Of a DNA stretch of 64,000 nt, positions 8,128-18,049 are shown piece by piece (position 1 is the stretch's first letter; each line of letters starts with the position of its first letter). The DNA lies in NCBI RefSeq assembly GCF_039538765.1, contig NZ_BAABCJ010000002.1:248001-312000 (forward strand), given 5' to 3'. This DNA is from Zhihengliuella alba (GTDB lineage: Bacteria > Actinomycetota > Actinomycetes > Actinomycetales > Micrococcaceae). Under the pieces are notes generated by a model, which made no database searches, was not told the DNA's origin, and saw only the letters and a list, made by a program, of their open reading frames with translations. The position numbers and the translations under genes were made by a program.

Positions 8128-8141
8128 CGACGCCGTCCGTT
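8110..8141 (+). repeat. 16-bp tandem duplication across the stop of the PqqD-like gene
   Basis: Two copies of AGCGACGCCGTCC(A/G)TT lie head to tail. The stop codon TAG (8125-8127) straddles the junction, so the duplication extends the 3' end without changing the protein. Confidence 0.85.
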
Positions 8142-8175
8142 AGCGAGGCCGGCGGACACAGGAGCGCCCCGGACG

Positions 8176-8221
8176 CGGAAAGGCCCGGACGAGGACGCTC
8201 GGTGAGCGTCCCGTCCGGGCC
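8176..8221 (-). terminator. Rho-independent terminator of glmU-prs
   Basis: Arms 8182-8200 and 8204-8221 pair over 18 bp with one bulged A and a 3-nt loop. On the minus strand the stem is followed by TTTCC. It lies 29 bp after the prs stop and before the converging PqqD-like gene. Confidence 0.75.
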
Positions 8222-8249
8222 CTCCGTCAGCCCAGGGCGGCGTGGTGCG

Positions 8250-9233
8250 TCAGTGGGTGACGCCGTCGAACAGGCTGGTGATCGAGCCGTCCTCGAAGAC
8301 CTCCTTGATCGCGCGGGCCAGCAGCGGCGCGATCGAGAGGACGGTCAGCTGCTCGAAGCGCTTCGAGCTCGGGATCGGCAGCGTGTTGGTGACGACGATC
8401 TCCCGGGCGCCCGACTCGGCGAGCCGCTGGGACGCGGGCTCGGAGAAGACGGCGTGGGTGGCCGCGATGATGACGTCCTTGGCACCGGCGTCCTTGAGGA
8501 CACGCACGGCGCCGGAGATGGTTCCGCCGGTGTCGATCATGTCGTCGATCAGGACGCAGGTGCGGCCCTTGATGTCGCCGACCACGGTCTTGGACAGCGC
8601 CTGGTTCGGGACGGTCAGATCGCGCGTCTTGTGGACGAAGGCGAGGGGAACGCCACCGAGGCGCTCGGCCCACTGCTCGGCGACGCGCACACGTCCGGTG
8701 TCCGGGGAGACCACGGTGACGCTGTCCGAGCCCACCCGGCCGCGGATGTAGTCGGCGAGGAGCGGAATGGCCACCAGGTGGTCGACGGGGCCGTCGAAGA
8801 AGCCCTGGATCTGCGCGGTGTGCAGGTCGACGCTGATGACGCGGTCCGCACCGGCGGTCCGGTAGAGGTCGGCGACCAGGCGGGCCGAGATCGGCTCGCG
8901 GCCGCGGCCCTTCTTGTCCTGCCGCGCATACGGGTAGAACGGGGCGACCACGGTGATGCGGCGGGCCGAGGCGCGCTTCATCGAGTCGATCATGATCAAC
9001 TGCTCCATCAGCCAGTTGTTCAGCGGCGCCGGGTGCGACTGCATGAGGAACACGTCCTTGCCGCGGACCGACTCCCCGGAGCGGACGTAGATCTCACCGT
9101 TCGCGAAGTCGTAGGCGCTCATGGGCAGCAGGTCGATGCCCAAGTGCTTCGCGACTTCCTCCGCGAGTTCAGGATGGGCCCGGCCGGTGGCCACCACCAT
9201 CTTCTTGTCTTCTGTGCGGCGGAGTTCGCTCAT
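8250..9233 (-). CDS. prs: Ribose-phosphate pyrophosphokinase (PRPP synthase, class I)
   Basis: Makes phosphoribosyl pyrophosphate from ribose 5-phosphate and ATP for purine, pyrimidine, His, Trp and NAD synthesis; in actinobacteria it also feeds decaprenyl-phosphate-arabinose supply. The 327-residue product shows the catalytic/ATP segment YARQDKKGRGREPISA, the signature DLHTAQIQGFFDGP, and the PRPP loop LIDDMIDTGGT. ATG 9233 has AAGGAAGAGG upstream. It follows glmU by 42 bp with no terminator, the usual glmU-prs order, and ends before a strong terminator. Confidence 0.97.
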   Translation of the reverse strand: MSELRRTEDKKMVVATGRAHPELAEEVAKHLGIDLLPMSAYDFANGEIYVRSGESVRGKDVFLMQSHPAPLNNWLMEQLIMIDSMKRASARRITVVAPFYPYARQDKKGRGREPISARLVADLYRTAGADRVISVDLHTAQIQGFFDGPVDHLVAIPLLADYIRGRVGSDSVTVVSPDTGRVRVAEQWAERLGGVPLAFVHKTRDLTVPNQALSKTVVGDIKGRTCVLIDDMIDTGGTISGAVRVLKDAGAKDVIIAATHAVFSEPASQRLAESGAREIVVTNTLPIPSSKRFEQLTVLSIAPLLARAIKEVFEDGSITSLFDGVTH

Positions 9234-9275
9234 CGATCCTCTTCCTTGAAACGGGGCGGGGCTAGAGAGGGGGTT

Positions 9276-10727
9276 CTAGGAATTGCTCGCGGGCTGACCG
9301 CTGGCCTGGGCGGCGGCGCGCGCCGAGTCGGAGCCCGGGCGCTTGGCCTCGGTCCAGCCCTCGGTGTTGCGCTGCGGCGCCACGGACAGTGCGAGCGCGC
9401 CGGCGGGGACGTCCTTGCGGACGATGGCCCCGGCGCCGGTGTAGGCGCCGTCGCCGACGCTGACGGGTGCGATGAAGACGGTGTTCGACGAGGTGCGCAC
9501 GTGCGAGCCGATGACGGTCTGGTGCTTCTTCTCGCCGTCGTAGTTGGCGGTGATGTTGCCGCAGCCGATGTTGGTGTACTCGCCGATGACGGAGTCGCCG
9601 GAGTAGCCCAGGTGGCTCAGCTTGGAGCCCTTGCCGATGCGGGCGTTCTTGGTCTCGTAGAAGGCGCCGATCTTGCCGTCCTCGCCCAGATCCGTCTTGG
9701 GACGGAGGTAGGCGAAGGGGCCGACCTTGGCGTTGGCGCCGATGACCGAGTCCGTGGCGTCCGTGCGTGTGACGGTGGCACCCGGGCCGACCTGCACGTT
9801 GGTGAGCGTGGTGTCCGGGCCGACGACCGCGTCGGTGCCGATGGCCGTGTGGCCGTGGAGCTGTGTTCCCGGCTTGATGGTGACGTCGTTGCTCAGGGCG
9901 ACCTGGACGTCGATCCACGTGGACTCGGGATCGACGATCGTGACGCCGGCTCGCATCCACTGGGTGAGCGTGCGGCGGTTGAGCTCCTTGCCGAGCGCGG
10001 CGAGCTGCACGCGGTCGTTGGCGCCCTCGACCTGCCAGGGGTCCTCGGTGACGACGGCGGCGACGCGGCCGCCGTCGTTCCTGGCGATGGAGAGGACGTC
10101 CGTCAGGTACATCTCGCCCTGGGCGTTCTCCGTGGTGACCTGCTTGAGCGCGGAACGGAGGACGGCGGCGTCGAACGCGTAGATGCCGGAGTTGACCTCG
10201 TCGATGGCGCGCTGCTCGTCGCTGGCGTCCTTGTGCTCGACGATCCCCGCGACGGAGCCGTCGGTGTCGCGGACGATGCGCCCGTAGCCCGTCGGATCCT
10301 CGAGGCGGGCGGAGAGGACGGTCGCGGCGTTGCCGCCGGCGTTGTGCTCGGCGACCAGCTCGGCGAGGAGCTCCCCGGTGAGGAGCGGGACGTCGCCGTA
10401 GGTGACGACGACGGTGCCCTCGAGATCCTCGGGGAGCGCTTCCAGACCGACCTGCACGGCGCGGCCGGTGCCCGGGATCTCGTCCTGGTCGGCGATGACG
10501 AGGCTGGGATCGATCTCCAGCAGGTGCGCGGCGACGCGGTCACGCTCGTGGCGGACGACGGCGACGAGGCGCTCAGGGTCGAGGCCGCGGGCGGCGGCGA
10601 TGGCGTGGCCGACCATGGACTTCCCGCCGATCTGGTGCAGGATCTTCGGCTTCGCGGACTTCATCCGAGTGCCAGCCCCGGCTGCGAGGACAATGACGGC
10701 TGCCGGTGCGGTGGCTTCCACGCTCAA
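9276..10727 (-). CDS. glmU: Bifunctional UDP-GlcNAc pyrophosphorylase / glucosamine-1-phosphate acetyltransferase
   Basis: Carries out the last two steps to UDP-GlcNAc for peptidoglycan and cell-wall glycans. The N-terminal nucleotidyltransferase domain opens with LAAGAGTRMKSAKPKILH. The C-terminal half (from about residue 255) is a left-handed beta-helix of hexapeptide repeats, including the segments TNIGCGNITANYDG and FIAPVSVGDGAYTGAG. A Ser/Ala-rich tail ends the 483 residues. The long frame opens at TTG 10727, with GGGAG six bases upstream; GTG 10721 is the alternative and lies 12 bases from that site, so TTG is slightly favoured. It is likely co-transcribed with tRNA-Gln upstream and prs downstream. 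Confidence 0.96.
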   Translation of the reverse strand: MSVEATAPAAVIVLAAGAGTRMKSAKPKILHQIGGKSMVGHAIAAARGLDPERLVAVVRHERDRVAAHLLEIDPSLVIADQDEIPGTGRAVQVGLEALPEDLEGTVVVTYGDVPLLTGELLAELVAEHNAGGNAATVLSARLEDPTGYGRIVRDTDGSVAGIVEHKDASDEQRAIDEVNSGIYAFDAAVLRSALKQVTTENAQGEMYLTDVLSIARNDGGRVAAVVTEDPWQVEGANDRVQLAALGKELNRRTLTQWMRAGVTIVDPESTWIDVQVALSNDVTIKPGTQLHGHTAIGTDAVVGPDTTLTNVQVGPGATVTRTDATDSVIGANAKVGPFAYLRPKTDLGEDGKIGAFYETKNARIGKGSKLSHLGYSGDSVIGEYTNIGCGNITANYDGEKKHQTVIGSHVRTSSNTVFIAPVSVGDGAYTGAGAIVRKDVPAGALALSVAPQRNTEGWTEAKRPGSDSARAAAQASGQPASNS

Positions 10728-10812
10728 GTTCTACTCCCTGCGATCGACTGCATGAGCCCAGCCTGCGCCGAGCGTCCTCAGTCTAACGGTTGATCGTCCG
10801 CGCCCTTCGGCG

Positions 10813-10887
10813 TGGTTCCGCCCCTAGGATTCGAACCTAGACTGCACGGCTCCAAAGGCCGGCGTGCTGCCATTACACCAGGGCGGA
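10813..10887 (-). tRNA. tRNA-Gln (anticodon UUG)
   Basis: On the minus strand the acceptor arm TCCGCCC (10881-10887) pairs with GGGCGGA (10817-10823). A discriminator A and an encoded CCA (10813-10815) follow. The anticodon loop CTTTGGA gives UUG, and the T arm contains the standard GGTTCGAATCC. It sits upstream of glmU on the same strand. No integrase or duplicated 3' end is nearby, so it is not an occupied attachment site here. Confidence 0.96.
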
Positions 10888-10979
10888 CCGTGTTCGCCCC
10901 GTGCGGGGCTGGGCACGATCAACCATTCTGCCATATTGGCCCGACACAGCTGTGGTCGTGCACCAGTGGCTGGACGCGA

Positions 10980-11016
10980 GACGGCCCCGCTCCTCCGGGG
11001 AGAAAGCGGGGCCGTC
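10980..11016 (-). terminator. Terminator of the Tat-secreted protein gene
   Basis: A perfect 12-bp stem (GACGGCCCCGCT and its complement) with a 13-nt loop lies 31 bp after the stop of the gene at 11048-11605. There is no clear T-run, as is common for actinobacterial stem-loop terminators. Confidence 0.7.
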
Positions 11017-11047
11017 GAGCGGTCCGCGGGAGCGGGCCGCTAGCCAA

Positions 11048-11605
11048 CTAGGCGGTGCAGAGGCTGACGTCCGGCAGGAGCGGCAAACCGACCCGGGTGT
11101 TGTTCACGCTGTCCGAGTTGGCGCCAGGTCCGGACTCCGTGAAGCCAGCCGGAGCGGAGACGTACGACAAGGTGTAGTTTCCGAGCAGGTCAGCGTTGAT
11201 CACGCCGTCGGAGACCGGAATCGAGACCGGGACGCTGGTGGCGATATCCGCGGTCGTGACCAGCTGGATGGAGCCGTCGTCCAGGAGGCTCGCCGCCAAG
11301 AGATCGGAGGAGCTGATCACGCCAAGGCTCAGCAACGAACCGGTGGACAGGTTGAAGATGGTGCCTGCCGGGATGACACCGGATGCGGCCGTGATAGTGA
11401 AAGTCGGATCGCCAAAAGCGTTGATCCCGGCGACAGTAATACCGCCGACACAGGAGCCGCTGATGGCGACGTCGAACGTGGTGGCCGGCGAGGCCGAGGC
11501 CATCGGGGCGGCGACGGCCGCTGCGATGACGGGCATGGACCAGGCGGCGGCCTTGGTCACGGAACGGCGGCTGAGGCCGGACGTGGTGATTTCTTCGTTG
11601 GACAT
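11048..11605 (-). CDS. Tat-exported hypothetical secreted protein
   Basis: A 185-residue protein whose N-terminus SRRSVTKAAAW followed by a hydrophobic run and a MASAS-A cleavage-like site looks like a twin-arginine signal peptide. The mature part (about 145 residues) is rich in Gly, Ser, Thr, Val and Leu with almost no charge, typical of an all-beta surface domain. One cysteine near each end (SGSCVGG and VSLCTA) could form a disulfide. I chose ATG 11605 because AAGGAG lies nine bases upstream; the longer frame to 11698 has no site. There is no LPXTG anchor or membrane tail. It sits between tRNA-Gln and an accessory membrane-protein gene. I do not recognise a named family. Confidence 0.7.
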   Translation of the reverse strand: MSNEEITTSGLSRRSVTKAAAWSMPVIAAAVAAPMASASPATTFDVAISGSCVGGITVAGINAFGDPTFTITAASGVIPAGTIFNLSTGSLLSLGVISSSDLLAASLLDDGSIQLVTTADIATSVPVSIPVSDGVINADLLGNYTLSYVSAPAGFTESGPGANSDSVNNTRVGLPLLPDVSLCTA

Positions 11606-11811
11606 GCGGTGTCGCTCCTTGAAGTTGAGGAATGGAAGAGACCCATGCCGCCTTTCGGCCAGCAATCCCCCCGGTTGTGGTGAACAGCACCCAGTCAAAC
11701 CTCAAGATCCAATGGAACTGCCACGTAACGTCCAGTTTGGCGCGAAATAGCACCATACCTGGCGTGAAAAGTTCGCTGTATCGGGTTGCGCGACGACCAT
11801 TGCACGAATTG

Positions 11812-12933
11812 CTACGCCGAACGCTCCGTTCTCCCGAGGCTGACCGGCCGGCCCGACACCCAGGCCACGGCAGCCTCGAGCGGTCCCTGGCGGGAGACCC
11901 AACGCGTCCACGCCCAGGCGAAGACGAGCGAGAGAAGGATCGCCCCGAAGAGCAGCAGCCACGAGGAGATGGAACCTGTGGCCCCGCGCACGATGCCGAA
12001 GAGCACGATTTGAAGGGTATAGATCGTCAGCGGCATCCGTCCCGCCCACTCGAGCGGAGCCAGCGCCCGCAGCACGCCGCGCGCCCCCGTGCGCCCCTCC
12101 AGGAACAGCAACACGCCGACGAGGCCCACCGCGCAGCCCAGCGCCACGAGGTTCCCGCTGGGCTCGGTCGAGCCCGGGTGCGGGGAGTACGACGTCGTCA
12201 GCGCCACCGCGACGCCGACGGCACCCGCGGCCACCCCGGCGAGGATGAGACGCCGTGGTGTCCTGGCCGCGCGCACGTCCGACCGCGCGATGATCAGACC
12301 GGCGAGCGCGAAGAAGAGGAACAGGGCCGCCCAGTAGTGCGGGCCGAGGACCAGCCAGGAGGCGAGCTTGCCCAGCACGGGGTCGCCCGCCACTTGAACG
12401 ATCAGGCCCTCCCGCTCGGCCCACGCGCGCAGCAGGGGCGAGGCGACCAGGGCCGCGGCCGCGAGCGCCGCGAGCAGCCAGCGGGGCGCGAACAGCACCG
12501 GCACCAGCAGGACGATCACCACGCCGATGTAGTCGATGACGACGGCGATGCCCGAGTCGATCCGCCACAGCGCCAGCCCCAGCGCGATGAGCACCAGTCC
12601 CCGGCGGAGGATCTGCCAGCGGAGACTCCAGCGGCCGTCCACGGCCGGGCTGCCGCCGCCGGTCATCAAGCCGAGCGAGAGTCCGGCGAGCATGACGAAC
12701 ATCGGCGCCGTGACCTGCGCGGCCGCGGCGAGCGCCTTGAGCGGCAGGGCGCTGTCCGGCCCGATGGGCGCAGCGTGCGCGAAGAGCATGCCGAGGATCG
12801 CCACGCCACGCGCGATGTCGAGAGCCGAGACGCGTCGGCCGGAGGCGGAGGGCGAGGAGCCAGTGGTGCCGCGGGACCGGGCACGATCAGCCGGTCGATC
12901 GTGCGCGGGCGATCCACTCGTGGTCTGGGTCAT
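11812..12933 (-). CDS. DUF1624/DUF418-like multi-pass membrane protein (HGSNAT-type acyltransferase fold)
   Basis: A 373-residue integral membrane protein with roughly ten hydrophobic segments. Near residue 35 it has the motif RVSALDIARGVAILGMLFAH, typical of the heparan-alpha-glucosaminide N-acetyltransferase-like and DUF418 families, which use a membrane histidine in acyl transfer. The C-terminal half has WAGRMPLTIYTLQ, also typical of DUF418. The N-terminal 30 residues are Ser/Gly/Arg-rich and cytosolic. An AraC-type regulator lies 46 bp upstream on the same strand and may control it. AAGAAT seven bases before ATG 12933 would fit a leaderless promoter. The substrate is unknown; O-acetylation of a glycan is a guess. 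Confidence 0.7.
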   Translation of the reverse strand: MTQTTSGSPAHDRPADRARSRGTTGSSPSASGRRVSALDIARGVAILGMLFAHAAPIGPDSALPLKALAAAAQVTAPMFVMLAGLSLGLMTGGGSPAVDGRWSLRWQILRRGLVLIALGLALWRIDSGIAVVIDYIGVVIVLLVPVLFAPRWLLAALAAAALVASPLLRAWAEREGLIVQVAGDPVLGKLASWLVLGPHYWAALFLFFALAGLIIARSDVRAARTPRRLILAGVAAGAVGVAVALTTSYSPHPGSTEPSGNLVALGCAVGLVGVLLFLEGRTGARGVLRALAPLEWAGRMPLTIYTLQIVLFGIVRGATGSISSWLLLFGAILLSLVFAWAWTRWVSRQGPLEAAVAWVSGRPVSLGRTERSA

Positions 12934-12979
12934 GGCTGTGATTCTTCCCTGTGCGACCCCGCGCCACCAGCGGGCGGCG

Positions 12980-13969
12980 TCATCTGCTGCTCCCGGTGCG
13001 CCCCAGCGCGTTCCCCTCGCTCCGCCGCTGACGCACCTCCGCCGGCGTCCCCCAACCGTGCGCCGTGAGCGCGCGGCGCATCAGCGGCGCCGACCCGAAT
13101 CCCGCGTAGTACGCGACCTGAGGGATGGTCAGAACGTCGTACTGGGGGTCGGTGAGCAGCTGGACGGCGAGCTCGGCCCGGAGCCGGCGCAGCGTCGCGG
13201 CGACGGAGCTCCCGTTCCGGGAGAACTCGCGCTGCAGGTTGCGCAGGGAGACGTTGAGCTCGCCGGCCACCCGCTCCGGAGTCAGGTTCTGGTCCGCGCG
13301 CAGGGCCGTCATGAGGGACAGCGCCCGATCGTAGACGCCCGGCTGGCTCTCCTCCGCGATGCCGCCGACGCGGCGATTGGACAGCAGGACCGCCGCGGCC
13401 ATCTCGTGCACCAGTTTCTCGAGGAAGTAGGCATCGAGCGGTCCGACCGCGCTGTCGATGGCCGCCATGGCCTCGAGGAACGCCAGCACGGGGGCGCGGA
13501 GCGCCGAGTCCGTGCGCAGGCGACCATCCACGGCTTCCTGCCGGATCCCGAACTCGTCGGCGAGCTCCAGGGGGACGCCCACCAGCAGGACCTCCACGTG
13601 CTCATGCCACAGGAGCCCATAGGGCTCCGTCGAGCGATAGAGGAACATCTGCCCGCCCTGCACGGAGAAGGCCGGCCCGGTCTCCGGCACGACCTCGAGC
13701 CGGCCGGAGTCGACGCGGGCGAAGACCAGCTGCCGCTCCCCGTCGTCCGGCTCCAACCGGCCCGCCCCGGGACGGACCGACGCCCGGAGCAGGCTCACCG
13801 CACCGACGTCGAGCCGGTCCACGGTGGCACCCCAGCTCGGCTGCCGGGGCGTGACCAGCCCGAAGGCGCCCTGCTCGCCGGTCCGCGTCGCCACGCCGTC
13901 GACGATCACGCTGTCCGCCGTGAAGACCATCCGGCGACGCCGGACAATCCGCTGCCTCATCTCCGCCAC
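12980..13969 (-). CDS. AraC family transcriptional regulator
   Basis: A 329-residue regulator. Residues about 1-200 form an AraC-ligand-binding-type region (WGATVDRLDVGAVSLLR, FSVQGGQMFLYRSTEPYG). The last 100 residues hold two helix-turn-helix units: LTPERVAGELNVSLRNLQRE, then IPQVAYYAGFGSAPLMRRA, the classical AraC second-helix signature. GTG 13969 was taken; ATG 13960 three codons later is also possible. It is probably transcribed with the membrane gene downstream (46 bp gap). The effector is unknown. A degenerate 14-bp tandem repeat separates it from the ABC-F gene. Confidence 0.85.
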   Translation of the reverse strand: MAEMRQRIVRRRRMVFTADSVIVDGVATRTGEQGAFGLVTPRQPSWGATVDRLDVGAVSLLRASVRPGAGRLEPDDGERQLVFARVDSGRLEVVPETGPAFSVQGGQMFLYRSTEPYGLLWHEHVEVLLVGVPLELADEFGIRQEAVDGRLRTDSALRAPVLAFLEAMAAIDSAVGPLDAYFLEKLVHEMAAAVLLSNRRVGGIAEESQPGVYDRALSLMTALRADQNLTPERVAGELNVSLRNLQREFSRNGSSVAATLRRLRAELAVQLLTDPQYDVLTIPQVAYYAGFGSAPLMRRALTAHGWGTPAEVRQRRSEGNALGRTGSSR

Positions 13970-13990
13970 GCTCGCTCCATCCCCCCTGTT

Positions 13991-14087
13991 CGATCCGCGG
14001 CGCCCGATCCGCGGCGCCCGATCCGCGACGCCCGATCCGGAGCGCCCTTCGAAGCGCCCGGCCCCGGAGCACCCGATCCGGAGCGCC
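13991..14087. repeat. Degenerate 14-bp tandem repeat in a gene gap
   Basis: Four adjacent units of CGATCCGCGGCGCC and variants (13991-14046) are followed by two to three decayed copies. They fill the spacer downstream of the ABC-F stop (14094) and just upstream of the AraC gene. Confidence 0.8.
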
Positions 14088-14093
14088 CGAGGA

Positions 14094-15911
<1,818 letters not shown>

Positions 15912-15949
15912 GTGGTGTCCTTTGCGGTGGTGCTATGGGTGTCGGTGGG

Positions 15950-16870
15950 CTAGATCAGCGCGGCGCCGCGCACCGGCCCGTGGACCGGGAGCGCGGCGAC
16001 GCCGGGGGCGTCGGCGAGCTGGACGGCCAGTTCCTCCGCGTGCACGGGGTCCGCGGCCAGGAGCGCCGCCGTGGGACCGGATCCGGAGACGATCGCCGCG
16101 AGCGCCCCGGCGGTCCGCGCCTCGTCGAGGACGGCGCCGAGCTCCGGGGCCAGCGAGAGCGCCGCGGGCGCGAGGTCGTTGGCCGCCAGCCGGGCCAGCG
16201 CGTCCGTGTCCCCGTGGACCAGCGCGTGCACGACGGCGGAGTCGACCTCCGTCGGCGTGTCGACGTCGCGGTCCGCCCGGAGCGCGTCGAGCTGCGCGAA
16301 CACCTGCGGCGTGGAGAGGCCGTAGGAGGCGGGCAGGACCACCCAGTGGGTGCGCTCGCGCGCCAGCAACGGCGAGAGCCGGTCGCCGACCCCGAGTCCG
16401 ACGGCCGCGCCGCCGGTGATCGCGAACGGCACGTCGGCGCCCAGCTGGGAGCCGAGCTCGCAGAGCTGCTCGCGGTTCAGGCCGGTCTCCCAGAGCGCAT
16501 TGCAGGCCACGAGCGTCGCGGCCGCGTCCGCGGAGCCGCCGCCCATGCCGCCGGCGATGGGGACGCGCTTGGTGACGGTCAGATCGACGCCGCGCTCCGT
16601 GCCGGTGTGCCGGGCGAGCAGGGTGGCCGCCCGGATGACGAGGTTGTCGGGGCCCAGCGGGAAGTCCTCGGGATCGCGCACGGCGGTGGAGTCCTCGTCG
16701 AGGCGGACGGTGATCCCGTCGTCCTCGCGCAGGGCCGCGCTGACGTCCTCGTAGAGATCCACGGCCAGGTAGAGGCTGGCGACGTCGTGGTAGCCGTCCG
16801 GGCGGGGCGGCCCCACCCGGAGGTGGACGTTGATCTTGCCCGGCGCGCGGGCGGTGACGGCGTCCCTCAC
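15950..16870 (-). CDS. ispE: 4-diphosphocytidyl-2-C-methyl-D-erythritol kinase
   Basis: A GHMP kinase that phosphorylates CDP-ME in the MEP pathway to isoprenoid precursors. The 306-residue protein starts TARAPGKINVHLRVG and has PIAGGMGGGSADAAATL, the GHMP ATP-binding motif, near residue 110. A C-terminal SGSGPTAALLA completes the family pattern. GTG 16870 overlaps the ksgA stop (GTGA), so translation is coupled. Two frames opened far upstream are overlap artefacts within ksgA. Together with uppS at 53.7 kb it supplies the lipid carrier chain for the wall. Confidence 0.95.
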   Translation of the reverse strand: MRDAVTARAPGKINVHLRVGPPRPDGYHDVASLYLAVDLYEDVSAALREDDGITVRLDEDSTAVRDPEDFPLGPDNLVIRAATLLARHTGTERGVDLTVTKRVPIAGGMGGGSADAAATLVACNALWETGLNREQLCELGSQLGADVPFAITGGAAVGLGVGDRLSPLLARERTHWVVLPASYGLSTPQVFAQLDALRADRDVDTPTEVDSAVVHALVHGDTDALARLAANDLAPAALSLAPELGAVLDEARTAGALAAIVSGSGPTAALLAADPVHAEELAVQLADAPGVAALPVHGPVRGAALI

Positions 16871-17838
16871 GGGGCCTCGCCCCCTGCCTCGCCGGCGGGG
16901 GCATCGCCGGGGACGGCGTCGCTGGCGGGCGCGGCCGCCTCGGGAACGGCGGGGGCCGCGCCCTGGTGGGCGGCGATCGCGGCGAACTCCTCGATCCCGA
17001 GCTTCTCGCCGCGCGCCTGCGGATCGACCCCCGCCGCCCGGAGGGCCGCTTCGGCGGCGGCCCCGCCGCCGGCCCACCCGGACAGCGCCGCGCGCAGGGT
17101 CTTGCGGCGCTGGGCGAAGGCGGCGTCGATGACGGCGAAGACCTCCTGGCGCGACGCCGTCGTGACCGGCGGCTCGTGCCGCTCGAAGCCGACGAGCCCC
17201 GAGTGGATCTTGGGGGCCGGCCAGAAGACGTTCATCCCGATGACGCCGGCCTTGCGCATGTCCGCGTACCAGGTCGCCTTGACGCTGGGCACGCCGTAGA
17301 TCTTGCTGCCCGGCTTGGCGGCGAGCCGGTCCGCGACCTCGTCCTGCACCATGACCAGGCCCCGGCGCAGCGACGGGAAGTGCTCGAGCAGGTGCAGCAC
17401 CACGGGCACGGCGACGTTGTACGGCAGGTTCGCGACCAGCGCGGTCGGCTCGTGGGGCAGCTCGGTCACGCGCATCGCGTCGGCGAGGACGACGTCCAGG
17501 GCGTCCGCCTTGGCGGGACGCATCTCCCGGACCGTCTGCGGCAGGCGGGCCGCCAGCTTGGGGTCGATCTCGACGGCGACGACGCGCTCGGCGGCGTCCA
17601 GCAGGCCCAGCGTCAGCGAGCCCAGGCCGGGACCGACCTCCAGCACCGTCTCCGCGGGGCCGAGGTGCGCGGCGGCGACGATCCGGCGGATGGTGTTGCC
17701 GTCGATCACGAAGTTCTGGCCGAGCGTCTTGGTGGGCCGGACGTCGAGCTCGTCGGCGAGGCGGCGGATCTCGGTGGCGCCGAGGAGCGGGGCGGCGGAT
17801 TCGCCGGCGGGCGGGGTCGTGTCGGCGTCGGAAGTCAC
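16867..17838 (-). CDS. rsmA: 16S rRNA (A1518/A1519) dimethyltransferase
   Basis: KsgA/RsmA dimethylates two adjacent adenines in helix 45 of 16S rRNA. LGQNFVIDGNTIRRIV, the SAM motif VLEVGPGLGSLTLGLL, the catalytic NLPYNVAVPV and the FWPAPKIHSGLV box are all present. A C-terminal Ala/Pro/Glu-rich tail of about 35 residues is extra. An ATG at 17847 would add three residues, but it lies inside a TAGGAT -10 box. GTG 17838, seven bases downstream of that box, fits the leaderless pattern and is preferred. The gene overlaps ispE by four bases. The last gene upstream is rpfB, about 200 bp away. Confidence 0.95.
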   Translation of the reverse strand: MTSDADTTPPAGESAAPLLGATEIRRLADELDVRPTKTLGQNFVIDGNTIRRIVAAAHLGPAETVLEVGPGLGSLTLGLLDAAERVVAVEIDPKLAARLPQTVREMRPAKADALDVVLADAMRVTELPHEPTALVANLPYNVAVPVVLHLLEHFPSLRRGLVMVQDEVADRLAAKPGSKIYGVPSVKATWYADMRKAGVIGMNVFWPAPKIHSGLVGFERHEPPVTTASRQEVFAVIDAAFAQRRKTLRAALSGWAGGGAAAEAALRAAGVDPQARGEKLGIEEFAAIAAHQGAAPAVPEAAAPASDAVPGDAPAGEAGGEAP

Positions 17839-17845
17839 GGTGTCC

Positions 17846-17851
17846 ATCCTA
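17846..17851 (-). promoter_or_regulatory. -10 box of rsmA (leaderless)
   Basis: TAGGAT on the minus strand is followed by seven bases and GTG 17838. The same TAGGATGGAC-N-GTG arrangement precedes tatD, which suggests that both genes are leaderless with GTG starts. Confidence 0.55.
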
Positions 17852-17964
17852 GTTCGTCTGGGTCGCGCCGGGCTCCTGCCCGCATCGGCGGGACCGCACC
17901 GGACCGGCCCGGATCGTCCCGGGCCGGGCCGTCGGGGTGTGCGTCCGCGGGGCCGAGACGCGGC

Positions 17965-18005
17965 CGCGCCCGCCCCTCCGCCTCGGAGGCGGTGGGACGG
18001 GCGCG
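17965..18005 (-). terminator. Nested stem-loop downstream of rpfB
   Basis: Outer arms CGCGCCCG/CGGGCGCG and inner CCGCC/GGCGG fold 45 bp after the rpfB stop. No T-run follows, so termination is plausible but not certain. Confidence 0.4.
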
Positions 18006-18049
18006 GTGCGGGCAGCGCTACGCGGTGGGACCAGTGCGCTGCGCGGGGA

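Noticed and set aside
10813..10887. tRNA-Gln as an integration site of a mobile element
   Set aside because: No integrase, phage gene or duplicate of the tRNA 3' end is within the neighbouring 10 kb.
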